A stretch of 64,000 nt of DNA from Hymenopellis radicata (taxonomy: Eukaryota; Basidiomycota; Agaricomycetes; Agaricales; Physalacriaceae). Of this stretch, positions 21,114-32,579 are shown piece by piece (within the stretch, counting starts at the first letter, position 1; the number at the start of each line of letters is the position of its first letter). The translations under genes were made by a program, and so were the position numbers. The stretch is from assembly GCA_015501595.1 (NCBI GenBank), contig JADNRX010000169.1, forward strand, positions 48,221 to 112,220, written 5' to 3'. Below the pieces are notes generated by a model. That model had not been told where the DNA came from. It ran no database searches and saw only the letters and a program-made list of their open reading frames with translations.

Positions 21114-24100
21114 CATCTGGAAAGGCCTATATGCGTTTAGACGACTTAGGATGACTTAAAGTGCTTAAAGGCTGCAAAAGCCAGAAGGCTACAAAGTTAC
21201 TTTCGGAGAAGGTTATCGGAGACACGTACTCTAAGTCACTTCAAGACAACTCAAGTCACTCTCAAAGCCATCAAAAAGCTTTCTGAAGTTAGCATAAAGC
21301 ACGTGTCTCAGATAACCTTCTCCGAAGATGACTTCAATATGTCTTCCGCTTACTTATAAAGCACTCTAAAAGCATCACAAAGCTCTCATAAAGCATGTAT
21401 CTCTGAGAACCTTTTCCGAAGATGACTTTACTATACTTTGAATGCTATCTACTTGCATCTTAAAAGCTAACCAAAAGCATCTCAAGATGGATGTTCATGC
21501 AAGCCTTATCTTTCATCCCTCAAAGAAGCCACTCAAAAGTCAAAACAGAGCAGTTCAAATCAATCCAAAGCAGATAAGAGATAATAACACATTTAATTGT
21601 CGAAAGATAAACAGATGAATGTACATGAGCAATATAAGTACTACTACTAGGCTTATGCTTTGAACTTAGCCTTCACTCATCATCGTCAAAGGTGCCTCAT
21701 TGTCCGGTCATGAGATCCTGGGCCTCCTCGACAGTCATGATCCTCATCGTCTCAAAGGTCAGTCCTCCAAGGCCATGATCCTCGCAGTCCTCATGATCAG
21801 TCATCATCGCCCCAGGTCCTCAATGTTCGTCATCCTCGATGTTCGTGGTCCTGGTCCTCGATGTTCGAGGTCCTCAACGCCCGTGTTTGTCCAGATCCTC
21901 GATTGGGTGCGTCCTCGTCCTCGATAGTGCGCGTCCTCGTCCTCGATAGTGTGCATCCCCTCGTCCTCGATAGTGCGCGTCCTCGTCCTCGATAGTGTGC
22001 ATCCCCTCGTCCTCGATAGTGTGCATCCTCGTCCTCGTTAGTATGCGTCCTCGACCTCGACCTCGACAGTGCGCGTCCTGATCCTCGGTGCTTCTTGCTG
22101 TCCTTGATGGGTGCCGGCCTGGTGGTCGTCAGGGTGCATCGAACTTCATCGTGTCTTGTCGTAGTTGTCGCGTGGACTTTGTCTTTGTCTTCGTCCTGGT
22201 CCACATCATTGATGTCCTCGTCCTCATTGTCGGTGTCCGCGGCCTTGTCATTGGTATCAGTTCGGTGCCCTCGCCCTCAGCCTGAGCGTTGGTGTCCTAG
22301 GCCGTGTCGAGGGTAGCGGTGCCCTCGCCCTCGTCGTCCTCGTCCTCGGCATTGAAATTTTTAGAGAGTATAACGAAGAAAAACCAAGCTACGCACCTAG
22401 CAAGGCTATGTGTGAACAACGACAACGTGAAATCCCAACCACTCCACTACTCAAAATCTGTCGAAGGGGATGTACGCAAAGTGGCACCGGTGGTCGACGT
22501 GCACAAGGCAGCGCTGAATTAGCGAGTGACTGTGCGCATAGCAGCAGTCGGGAGGTGGTGTGGTGGTGGTGAGAGGAGAAGTCGTGCGATCCGGACCCTG
22601 CGTCCGATCGGCATTTAAACCAACCGGCACGTGAGGTATACGTGGCCTCACATGCCGGCGGCAAAATGGACTTGGAGCAATTTTCTGGCAGTGGGAGGAG
22701 AATCAGCCGAAAGGAAAATGGAAGAAATAGTTGATATCAACGGCACCATGAACGGCGTCGAGGAATGAATAGAAAAATTAAGGTATAACAAAACAAAACG
22801 CCGCAGACAACACGCTGCCCCAAATCCTACCCAACGTGCTTGAAGCCTGCGGGACGGCAGGGCGGGGGTTATCTGCATTATCGTTGGCCGTCCTAGGGCA
22901 ACGGCGCATCCATGTTATACGGTGCGGTAGCCTCGTCGTTAGAGGTCTTACTGCCACGAAGATCAACGTCATCCACGGCTGTTGGAAGCCGTCGCGACGA
23001 GTCCGGGGATCCAGACATAAGAGCATGAGAGGAAAAGAGAAGGAGAGGCGCCAGGAAAAAATCCGAGGCTGGATGCCGCGTTGTCGTTGACGTGACATGG
23101 TGGTAGGAGAGGAGCGACGACGAGCAAAGAGCTCTGATCACGATCCGGCAAAGGCCGGATCGTGAACGGAGCGACCTCAACGTCGCTCGGAACAGCCACG
23201 AAGGCTTCGGAGTACAAATGTGAGTGTCGGAATCCACTGCCATAGCAAGCTTACATAGATCTAGGCTTAATTTATGGTAATATAATTGCTACACGGCTTG
23301 GAAATACCTTGCGTAGCAAGTATCCCATCCCGTATCCACTGAGATTATACCCTCCAGCACGAGAAACCTCTCCAACTGCTCTAGTTTGTGCTGGAGCTAT
23401 TACTTTACAGTTTAATTCATCTATTAGAGCCCAACCCATGGCAGTTATCTTGTGTCGTAAGTAGTACTGACCATGGCAGTTTGTTTTGCAAGACTTGTTA
23501 TGCCGACTTGGAGTCCGTAGGTGATTTCCTTTCATTTTTTCTAAGACTTTACAGATGTTTTAATAGACCATTGTGGATACCTCCTGTGAAATACTAACAC
23601 TCCCAGATGCGCCGTTCGCCCGCCATCGACGACGACATCCTCGCGATTTGGCGCCGGTGACACGGACCGCGAATCGAGCACTGCTCGGATTCGATCCCTT
23701 TCCCTCTTACTACCACCATCGATGCCTACGACCCTCAGGACGACAAACTACGACCACGGCTATCAGCAGCCATGATACTGCGGTCGTCTAGGACACCCGC
23801 GACCGACTTTGAGTCGTCGCTCCTTGTCACGGAGACCGACCTTGCGTCGTCTCACATCACTCAATGGACGACAATCATGGACATACGGCGCGTCGGAGCG
23901 CCTACTAGGAATGTAGACGCAGCGCCAGCTCCGACGCATCCCGAAGGAGGGCTCTGCCGGGTCGATAGCAGGTGCATTCAGTGCGTTTTGGTCCATCAAT
24001 TTCTCTCTCTGCCTAACAAATCTCATCTTGCTTCATTTTAGACATCAGCAAGATGGCCGACGAATCCGAACATGGTTCGAATTCGCCATCTTCGGATTCG

Positions 24101-26177
24101 TCTCTCTCCCATTCGCTTCCGCAAACCTTTAAGACGACTACGCCGACGCCGCCACCAACTCGCGGCGAGTTCACAAATGACAATGGCGACCAATGCCACG
24201 GACGATTTATGGTGACGACGAGCGCCATATGTGACGCGTAAGCCCCCATATTTGGGCAGCTCATCTCTGGGAAGGCCGACGGAGAGGAAGCGGTGCATCA
24301 TTCGCTTTCTAACCACCACGACGGAGTGCGCTTGCTCCTCAATCTACCTCAGGAGGATGGGACTGCATTGCGGACGCATGGCGCAGAACGAGTTGCTGTT
24401 CGACACCCCCCATCGATGCCGACAAGGCTCTGGACGACAACCTCTGCCCACGGCTATCGACAGCAAAGACATGGACGCATGCTGCCACACCTGCAACCGA
24501 CTTTGAGTCGTTGCAGAGTGCCAGGGAGACCGATTTTGCGTCGTCTCCATCTGACCCGACTCTCCCTACGGAACCGTATTCGAAGCGACGTTTACGACAA
24601 CGTCTAGCACCCGACAATACCACAAAGAATCGACGCCATTCGGACGGCACCGCAAATGATTACTCTCCTGGTCTCAAATGGGCGATGGTGCGTTGTTCAT
24701 TCTTTATGCAGCTCAAAGCTACGCGTTCGTCCGTTCAGGTCCACCTCGACGCCGGGCCCTCCTACGGTGCCCTCGATGCATACCCCTCTCAAACGCTCTG
24801 CAGGGCCACTGGTGGCGGGCGCTGGGAGCCTAAACCACACATCGTCGCCATCCGTCGCATTGACGATCTCGTCTTGCGCAAGCAGGAGAAGGAGCCGCGA
24901 CGCAGAGCGAACCCCGTCATCTGCGACGGCGGCATCCAGTATCGTTTCCCCCATGAACCCGAGCCCGAGGGACGTTCTAATGTGCTCCATTCCCACCGCC
25001 ACAAAACAACGAGAAACTGCGTAAGCCCTCTAAAGTAGGCAGCATGTCATATGTCGCCCCAGCAATCGCCTCATTGCCCGGCGCAGCGTAACGGATCGCC
25101 TCTGACGTTGTCGGCGCACTACTTTGCGCAGAACCAGATCCCGAACGTCTTTCCGAGCGGAACGCCAAGGCTGCGCACCGCTACGACCGTGGTCTCCGTA
25201 GGACGCGTAAGCCCTCTCATCGAGGCTGCTCTGTCTGATATCCGACGCAATAAAGGACAGCCGCGTATTTCCTGGAAAGTAGGCTGCCGTAGGCGAGGTA
25301 CATACTGTACGTGAATTTTTGTTTTATTTTTTCATTCTATTTATCTCCACCAGCATTGGCAACGGCGGCGACAGCGTCATCAACGATGCGTAAGCCCACC
25401 AACGTGGGCGGCAAGCGTCGTAAGCCCGCAGCAGCGGCGACTCGAACCGCGAATCGGAGCCTGGTTTGGATTCGTTCCCTTCCCTATTTCCACCACCATC
25501 AATGCCGACGCTACCTCTCGCATAAACCCCTATTCTACTCGCAGAAAAGGTATGCTGGACTGTTCCGCTTGCTCGATGTCGCTGAATACGGGCTACAGCG
25601 CGAACATGGCCAATGCCTGCAGTTTCATTGGAACAACCATTGCGACAGTCATCGGCCATGATCACGGAGACCGACGCGAGGAGGACAATACGGGGCCTAG
25701 ACCGGGTAAGTATGGAGGACACCAGCAGGAGGAGCATGAGGCCTAGTACGGATGGTGATGGATATTGAAACTCTATCTAAATCCTATTTACATATCTAAT
25801 GAATCCTACCCTGATTGTCGTTTACTCAAGTGTTAATTGTTCGAACCATTTAAGTCTTGGTTCAAGTCTTAAGCTGTGTGAGGGTGGATGTATTGGCAGT
25901 GTGCATATGAAGTTGCCTTGAGAGGTCTTTAGATATCTTGAGTTGAGCACTGTAATGCTTCAAGTCTTTAGTTGAATGAGGATGAATGTATTTGAAACCT
26001 GTGCCTAAAGTTGTCTTTAGATGTCTTTTGCTGCCTTTTGCTGTCTTGAGTTCCATGTAATATATACACAAGCTTTAAGACATCTTCAGAGCTTTAAGTC
26101 ACTTTTGCAGACTTAAGTTTGATGTTATGGAGACATCAGACTTGGGATGCTTAAATGCAATAGGGCCTTTCCTGATG
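21114..26177. mobile_element. Element A: 5.06-kb DNA transposon, CATCWGG family, inserted in FB2
   Basis: The left end reads CATCTGGAAAGGCCTATATG and the right end, reverse-complemented, CATCAGGAAAGGCCCTATTG. The dinucleotide CA flanks both ends (21112-21113 and 26178-26179). Subterminal regions of about 450 bp are AT-rich and full of short repeats with GACTTAAA, AAAGCTCT and AAGCAT. The interior holds Asp/Glu-rich tandem repeats, exon-like pieces and several copies of GAYGCGTAAGCCC, but no transposase that I can recognise, so it is probably non-autonomous. Element B (57535-62952) is the same element in the opposite orientation. Ends, 2-bp duplication and subterminal repeats recall CACTA/Plavaka-like elements (inference). 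Confidence 0.85.
21905..22080 (-). repeat. Degenerate tandem repeat inside element A
   Basis: Repeats of about 18-24 bp built on CGTCCTCGTCCTCGATAGTG. On the minus strand they encode Asp/Glu/Arg-rich sequence. Element B has a different array at the corresponding place (61747-61925). Confidence 0.7.
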
Positions 26178-26588
26178 CACCATCAAGTCCGCCGCGAGGT
26201 TAGAGGTATGGCGGGGGACATTGCCTTCCTCATCCGATGCAGAGGTGGCATCCAACTCGACGAAGAGGTCCATCTTGCCTGCACGAGATAGAACGAGAGA
26301 TAGAACAGCGACGGGGTCTCGACACTCGGTCAAACACCTGATCCGCAGACATATATCTCTCCACAGACTAGGGGTGGTCATGACCATGGTGTACCAATAC
26401 CGGCAGACACTGAGTAATAGCCAAGAACCGTGGTGGCGAGACAGGCTTCCATGTTGGTTCGAGGCGATGCAGTGAAGAAAGATCTCGCTGAAGAGTTCCT
26501 TCGGCAGTCGCTGGATCGGAGACGATGCATTCAACGCGGATGCATTGTTGACGGAGAAATTGATTGGGGTGGTGGAGGCGGCGGACAC
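26178..26588 (-). pseudogene. F-box gene FB2, 5' half (split by element A)
   Basis: It encodes the F-box end: SSPIQRLPKELFSEIFLHCI, then VCRYWYTMVMTTPSLWRDI, then LVLSRAGKMDLFVELDA, stopping at NLAADLMV where element A begins. FB1 and FB3 match throughout. The frame is open to 26588, but the nearest upstream ATG (26638) is one base out of frame with it. The gene may already have had a shifted start, or the start may lie beyond a 5' intron. Confidence 0.85.
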
Positions 26589-26775
26589 TGCGAGCGCGTA
26601 GCCTTCGTGCTGGGCGATTCGTTGCTCACGTTGGACATGGCAGTGGATTCGGTTAAGCAGGTAAGCCTGTCAATCTTGTTCAAACAGGAAGGCACACTAA
26701 ATGGAGCGAGGGCTTACTGTGGTGGTTCTGGAGAGTGCTAGTTGAGAACAAAGAGGTTGTTGGTCACGTTATAAT

Positions 26776-27939
26776 AGAGACCTCAACGAGTCCAACACGA
26801 GTCAGACTCGCGACTCGCGACGTGAGTACTCACGTCAAAACAAGTCGAACTTAGACTCGCGTCGGACTCGACTCGCGATGACTCGTGAGTCATCGCGAGT
26901 CTACTCGCGAGTACTCGCCTCGAGTCCGAGTCATCTCGAATACTCGTGAGTACTCGCGAGTCGAACCCCTCAGTATTCATGCTCAGCGAGCATCCCCGGG
27001 CAATGGCACGGGGACACTCAGCTGTGCATGAGGTAGAGTGGGGGGTGGTAGCTGTAGGAATGGTAATAGGAAGGGCTAGTAGTGATATGGTGGAGGACTA
27101 GTAGCAGAGGAGGAAGAATGGAGGAGGAGGTGGTGGTGGTAGTGTTGAGACAAAGAAAAACTCACCTATTTCATGTTCTTCCTCGCAATCTCACCACAGC
27201 TGTGCCGTCCACTGAACACGACACAATCCCACCACGACCGCCATCCACCTAACACGATAGCGTTGTCTCCTCCCCGTAAACTGTCCTGGTCACGATTGTC
27301 GTCCGGGTCCTGGTCGTCGCTCTGGTCGCGGTCGTCGCTCTGGTCGCGGTCGTCGCTCTGGTCGCGGTCGTCGCTCTGGTCGCGGTCGTCGCTCTGGTCG
27401 CGGTCGTCGCTCTGGTCGCGGTCGCCAGTCGTCATCCTGGTCGCCAGTGGTCGTGGTAGTTGTTATGTGTCCTATGCTGCCATCGCGGAGACAGCAGCAG
27501 TAGGCCCGGCACAAAGCCGAGGCCAGAAATACACCCTACAGCTGTCTGACAATCGTCAGGACAGCAGAGGCGACAATCGTCGCTCCCTGGGTGGTCGTCG
27601 TGGTGGAAGGAAGAGAGATCAACGACCCGATTAGACGCTTACGCGTCCTCTCGGATCTCGGCCCGGATCGCCGGATCGGGCAGGATAATCGCGCACGTCT
27701 CGTTCTCGAGACGTTGCGGACCATTTGCTCTGTAAAAAATTTGTAAATTTAGTTTAAATATATATCTAAATATTTGTGAGTCATCGTGTGATGACTCGCG
27801 GTCTAAAAATGAATACTCAGACTCGTGCTCGGACTCGCGAGTATGTGACTCGCGAGTCACACGAGTGCGAACGCCGACGTGCCCGAAGCGAGTCGAGTCA
27901 CCAGATGACTCGGTGACTCGGTGACTCGTTGAGGTCTCT
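26776..27939. mobile_element. MULE-like 1.16-kb element in the FB2 promoter
   Basis: The terminal inverted repeats begin AGAGACCTCAACGAGTC on both sides. A 10-bp duplication ACGTTATAAT flanks it (26766-26775 and 27940-27949). FB1 has the uninterrupted sequence GTCACGTTATAAACAGAACG at the matching place. A 9-11-bp duplication is typical of Mutator-like elements. Arrays of ACTCGCGAGT-type words fill both subterminal regions. The interior has an 18-bp tandem repeat and a module shared with element C. No transposase is seen, so it is non-autonomous. Confidence 0.85.
27309..27430. repeat. 18-bp tandem repeat, about six copies
   Basis: The unit is GTCGTCGCTCTGGTCGCG, nearly perfect. On the minus strand it reads as repeats of Asp-Gln-Ser-Asp-Asp-Arg. 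It lies inside the MULE-like element. Confidence 0.9.
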
Positions 27940-27991
27940 ACGTTATAATGAGGACGCTCTTAATATATGGCGCCAAAGTCGCACAAATAAA

Positions 27992-30709
27992 CATCAGGAA
28001 AAGCCTACATTGCCCATTTAGTACTATTTATGACATTTTATGCATAATCAGGCACTGGGAGTAATTTAGAACATTTTAGACCATGTTTATGAAGGAGATA
28101 GCAGTAGAATACCAGAGGGGAAATGAATATTGAATTATTAGACAACCACCATAGAACCTTATACATACATTGGTTATAACTTGATGCAAGTCAGAGACCT
28201 CATACTTAAGTGCAACTCGCGATCCAACTCATACTCTACTCATGATCCACGGCTGACTCAATTCGCGTTAGCGTGCGAGTCAGGCGAGTTCACGAGTAAA
28301 CTTGTGGGTAACCGCCTTCAAATCCATTCATGCTCGGCGAGCATCCCCGGGCAATGGCACGGGGACACTCAGCCGTGCATGAGGACGGACTGAGGGTGGT
28401 GGTGATGATGGGAGTGAGAGTGGGTAATGGTGGTGGTCGTTTGCCGCATCCTCGGCACACCCTCTTCGTCAGGCTGTCGTCGTCGTTATCGTTGTCGCGG
28501 CCTCATCGTCACGTCGTCTTTCAAAGGACGTCGTTGATGTTGTCTGCTGCTGCTGCTGTTACAGAGACAGCAGCAGTAAGCTCGGCACACATATCTCCAC
28601 CCAGAGGCCGCCTGATGGTTGTCAGAGCGGCAGTGGGGAGAATGGTCGTAGTACTCGTAGTGGTGGGCGGAGGAGAGAGAGAGAAGTGACACGTAAGACG
28701 CTTACGCGTCGCTTCGGACCTCGGCCAGAGCCGACGTCATAGAGCCACGTGCAGGTTGACTTTGTGGATTTCTTCCAAGTCCGTCTCGACTGTCACCTTA
28801 GCCTCTTCCCACACCCATGCTTACCGCAGGCCCGAGCACCTCCGAGCACCGGCTCACCAGCAGCCTGGACGACAACATCCCATCACGGATGCGAGGAATT
28901 GAGGTAAACAAGTTCGACGACCACGGCAGTCCCAGCCAACGAGGACACACCGACAACGGCAGCGGCGCCAGCCAGCAGGCACGACGACATCATCTCACGA
29001 GGATGACGAAGGCGACAATGACGGCCGGCGAGGACAACACCAATCATTGCTCAGCGGACGATGACGGCCAGCACCACAACAACGACAATGGCAGTTGGGT
29101 TGGGAAGGGAACGGGAGTGGGTATCCGGAGAGGAGGAGTGGGAGACGGACACGCTCTCCTTCCAACCACCACCATCTGAAGATGCACCCCGAAGACGTCG
29201 AGGAAGACGCGACCACCCAGCGCAGACCACCTCCATCGACACCACGCCCACCCAACCCCAGATGACACTCGACTCCCACTCAACGGCTGCGGTGGTGCGC
29301 GTCCGAGACCAACGTCGACCGACGTGAGCGCCTGCGGAAACTTGCTTTGGAAACGATAGATTTAGCCAAGGTGTTTTTCGGGAGGTGCGTGTCCAGTTCG
29401 GTTGTAGACTCCGAGCTAACTCGTTTACTAGAGAGCGCGTAGCTATGGAGACAAGCGTAATGAGCAGCGTTTGACGCGACGTGACTGGGCGCAGTGCCTG
29501 GAGCTGCTCAACATCTTTACCAACGGCGACGACGCCGACCAACGAGTTGAACATGCTGCCGACAATTGTAAGCCGACTCTCGCGACTCTGTGAGTCTCTC
29601 TGACGGCTATTGATAGGTCAGGCGGGTGGGTATGGTAGAGGCGACCGGCGTCGCGCTGGCCAGCGACCACAAGGAAAAGGTGTGTTCAACTTGCAAATAT
29701 TTCTGTTGCCTCTCTGATGATTCACTCTGCTCATAGCTTCCTATTTACCGAACACAAACACCCGGGATTTCGTTACAAGAGACGCCCTCGGCGCTGGAGA
29801 AACAGATCGGAAGACCATCACACAGACCTACGGCGACGCGCATGCGCAGGTTCAAGGCGTCGGTTCAAGGCGTCGTCTCACAGTGAATTGAGAGTGCGTG
29901 AAAATGTTCTTTTTCTGCTAGACTTTGTTCACCCTCGTGTAGACTGTGTCAAGTCGCTCATTTCACCCACTGAGCCCGTCACTCCAGGCATTCTCTACAT
30001 CGGTATCACTACCCTCAGTGGCTCTGTCTTTGCATGCATGCGGGTACGTTTGGTTTCCTTGTCGCCCTTGCCGAAGACTGACTGCATTGCCCAGGCTCCG
30101 CCTTTGCAGGCGCGTCGCTGACGTTGATTGTGATCGTGAGTTTCCGCCCGATCTCTCCTTGTCGACTTGTTTCGATTTGTAGATACCCGCCTTCGACACC
30201 GTCTCTTGGTGTCCAACCCTCTGGTTAGTTGTTTCTGGTTTATACCCTTAACGAGGTTTCTCAAACACTTTTCAGACTTTTCCTCTTGCGGCGGTAAGTG
30301 CCCTTAACTAGATGCGGGCATATCTCACATAGTATTGGGGTGGTCTATGCTGTACGGACTAATGTATATAGTGTTATCTCTTCAGTTCTTGTACTCTCTT
30401 GATGTATCTATAGCTTGCTTCCGGAATCAATATGTCGTGCTCATAATGCTATTGATATTTGTTTCGTGCTTATATTGTGTGATAATATTCGTCTAATTCA
30501 AGTCTAAGCATCAACTAATTGATGCATAATTCAAGCATAACTATCATATAACTTGTGTCTAATTTCTGTCTAAAACAGTCTAATGTGGCAAGGGGAAGGC
30601 CATAAGTGTATATATTATGAATAAGTGCTGAGATTGAGTATTTTAGCGCTATTTAGACAATATCTACGACTAGTTAGAGATAATATAGCAATGTAGGCTT
30701 TTCCTGATG
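27992..30709. mobile_element. Element C: 2.7-kb DNA transposon of the CATCWGG family, upstream of FB2
   Basis: Both ends read CATCAGGAAAAGCCTACATT (right end reverse-complemented; the match extends to 22 bp). AA duplications lie at 27990-27991 and 30710-30711. It is a shorter relative of elements A and B. The interior includes exon-like stretches (for example GDKRNEQRLTRRDWAQCLEL at 29460-29515) and a module shared with the MULE-like element. No transposase was recognised. Confidence 0.8.
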
Positions 30710-30711
30710 AA

Positions 30712-32168
30712 GATCCACTGAACAATGACAATTGACGATTGACAGACACCATTTTGGACCTCTGAAAGTAGATCAGGGTCCCCAATAAGTTGATTGAGAA
30801 AACATTTACAGGTCAGCCATGTGTGGCGCAATTTAATCAACCAATTAGGGAGGTAAACGTGACATCTGGTGCCCAGTTGAAGAGAAGTGGTCCCGAAGGA
30901 AACCCGAGTGCGTCGGCGACCTGAAGAAAATTTAGATGAGTTATTGGCAGATACGGGCATCGCAAGGAATCAGGACGGTAAAAGCAGGTCATAGAGCACT
31001 CGTATAAATCTCTTTATTTGTAGCATCATATGTTCGATATGGCGAACAAACTTACACTTCGTAAATATTTGGTAAATATCTTGCATGCATCTCGGATACC
31101 TTAAAAAAATCATATTAGCGCCACATACAACGAGAGATCAGATGGGTAATAGTGTAAGTTCCCGAGACAGCTGTCTTTGTATGAACAGAAATTCAAGTAC
31201 GCATCATGTTCAGACGAACGAAACAAGGGATGAGGTGACATACCTCGATAGAATCACAATCAGCAACCAGCAGCCTCAACCCGGCGAGTTCGATATATGG
31301 GAATGATCGTGGTATAAGGCTCGTCCGTTAACGCTTGGATTGCTAGAAGAACCCATAGAGGGAGCTGTAATTAGCAGACATCAGCATGGATTGCGCGTGC
31401 ATATTGGCCGAGACAAGCTGGGTGTTCTATGCGCCATAATCGCATTTTGTACTGGCCACGTACGCAATCTTTCTCGAGGTGGTTCGCATCGAGCGCGAGC
31501 CAGAGCAGCAAGTTTGGTGCTATTCGCCGCCGCCGTCGTCTCGGTACGAGAGCTCCCTGGCGTGTCTGCAAGGCGATTGCTGCAGGTCTTATCCGACATT
31601 GCTGAGTAGCAGAACGCGCTACAGGTACCGTCGATGCGTCGAAAGTAGTGCCCCACGGATGGCTGTCATTATGAGCGGTGACGATAGGGCATCTGCCTGT
31701 AGGCTGCCGAATGAAGGGAACGGAAGTAAAATGCGGATGCGGGGATGGAAGAGAAAACGGGCACTATCGTCATGTCGAGGCAGCACAGCCACACGACCGA
31801 TTTCACCAATTTTTCCCGAGCGACCGATTTAAGACCGATTTTCTCCGAAGCGACCAATTTGAGGCACGTGACCGGACACCTCGGTCATCTCGCCCATCTC
31901 GCCCGAGCCAGCAAGAGTTCGAATCCCCTCGTAGCCAATTTTATTTTATTTTTATTTTTTTTTTTTTTTTATTTTTTTTATTTTTATTTAAAAGTCCCTA
32001 AAATTCGCGCTGCCTAGTGAGCGCAGGCGCGACAAATTGTGGCGCATGCACGCGTCCAGGTTTATGTCATCGAACATGTATATACTTTATAATCTAAAAC
32101 ACGGGTCTCTGTGTAATGTAATAAACGCAGTGACCCGAGCGAGGCACGGTGCTTGTTAGAGAGTCGGT
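30712..32168. other. Remaining FB2 upstream DNA, then unannotated sequence
   Basis: 30712-30850 continues the FB2 promoter block and includes the shared motif at 30822. Beyond it I see no gene. 31938-31990 is a T-rich low-complexity run. Confidence 0.4.
30822..30835 (-). promoter_or_regulatory. Conserved upstream motif of the FB family (FB2 copy)
   Basis: TGTGGCGCAATTTA, identical to the FB1 copy. It now lies over 4 kb from the FB2 5' half because of the MULE-like element and element C. Confidence 0.4.
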
Positions 32169-32579
32169 TCAGATATCGGCGCGGCGCGAAATGCTCAAGA
32201 GAGCATTCCACATACCGGCGACGAAATCGGTATGAGATGGGAGTGGAGTGCTGAGTGGTCGGAGTCTTCGAGTTCCTTGGCAGCGAAGATCAAGCGTTGC
32301 TGGGTCAGGAGGAATGCCTTCCTTGTCCTGGATCTTGGCCTGCCACAAAGGAAAGATAAGCTGTTGACCCAAGCAACATGAATAGAAATAAGAAGACGAC
32401 ATACCGAACGAATTGACTGACATGTACATCGGTGCCCAGTCCATGCGCGCCCCTGTGCACGCAGGAAGTCGCGTCTGCGGCGTGTCTTCGCGTAAAATCT
32501 CCTCCCAATCCAACCCGCCACCTTCCGTGCCATCTCCTGCGTATGTCATGGCGTAGCTCAGCGGCGTGATCATATACAT
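32169..32579 (-). pseudogene. Ubiquitin fragment in a degenerate frame
   Basis: Within about 32255-32343 (minus strand) the sequence reads [12 protein letters not shown] and, after one extra base, QQRLIFAAKELED. These are residues of about 28-52 of ubiquitin (normally [25 protein letters not shown]). The frameshift and the absence of the start, the GG tail and the rest of the fold mean it cannot make ubiquitin. The upstream part of the same open frame (DWEEILREDTPQTRLP) is unrelated and not recognised. It may be a captured exon. Confidence 0.7.

Noticed and set aside
21114..30709. Elements A and C as LTR retrotransposons
   Set aside because: The ends are inverted, not direct, duplications are 2 bp, and no gag, protease or reverse transcriptase motif is seen.
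31905..31940. tRNA-like T-arm (GAGTTCGAATCCCCTCG)
   Set aside because: No matching acceptor stem, D-arm or anticodon arm upstream, so it is a chance match.
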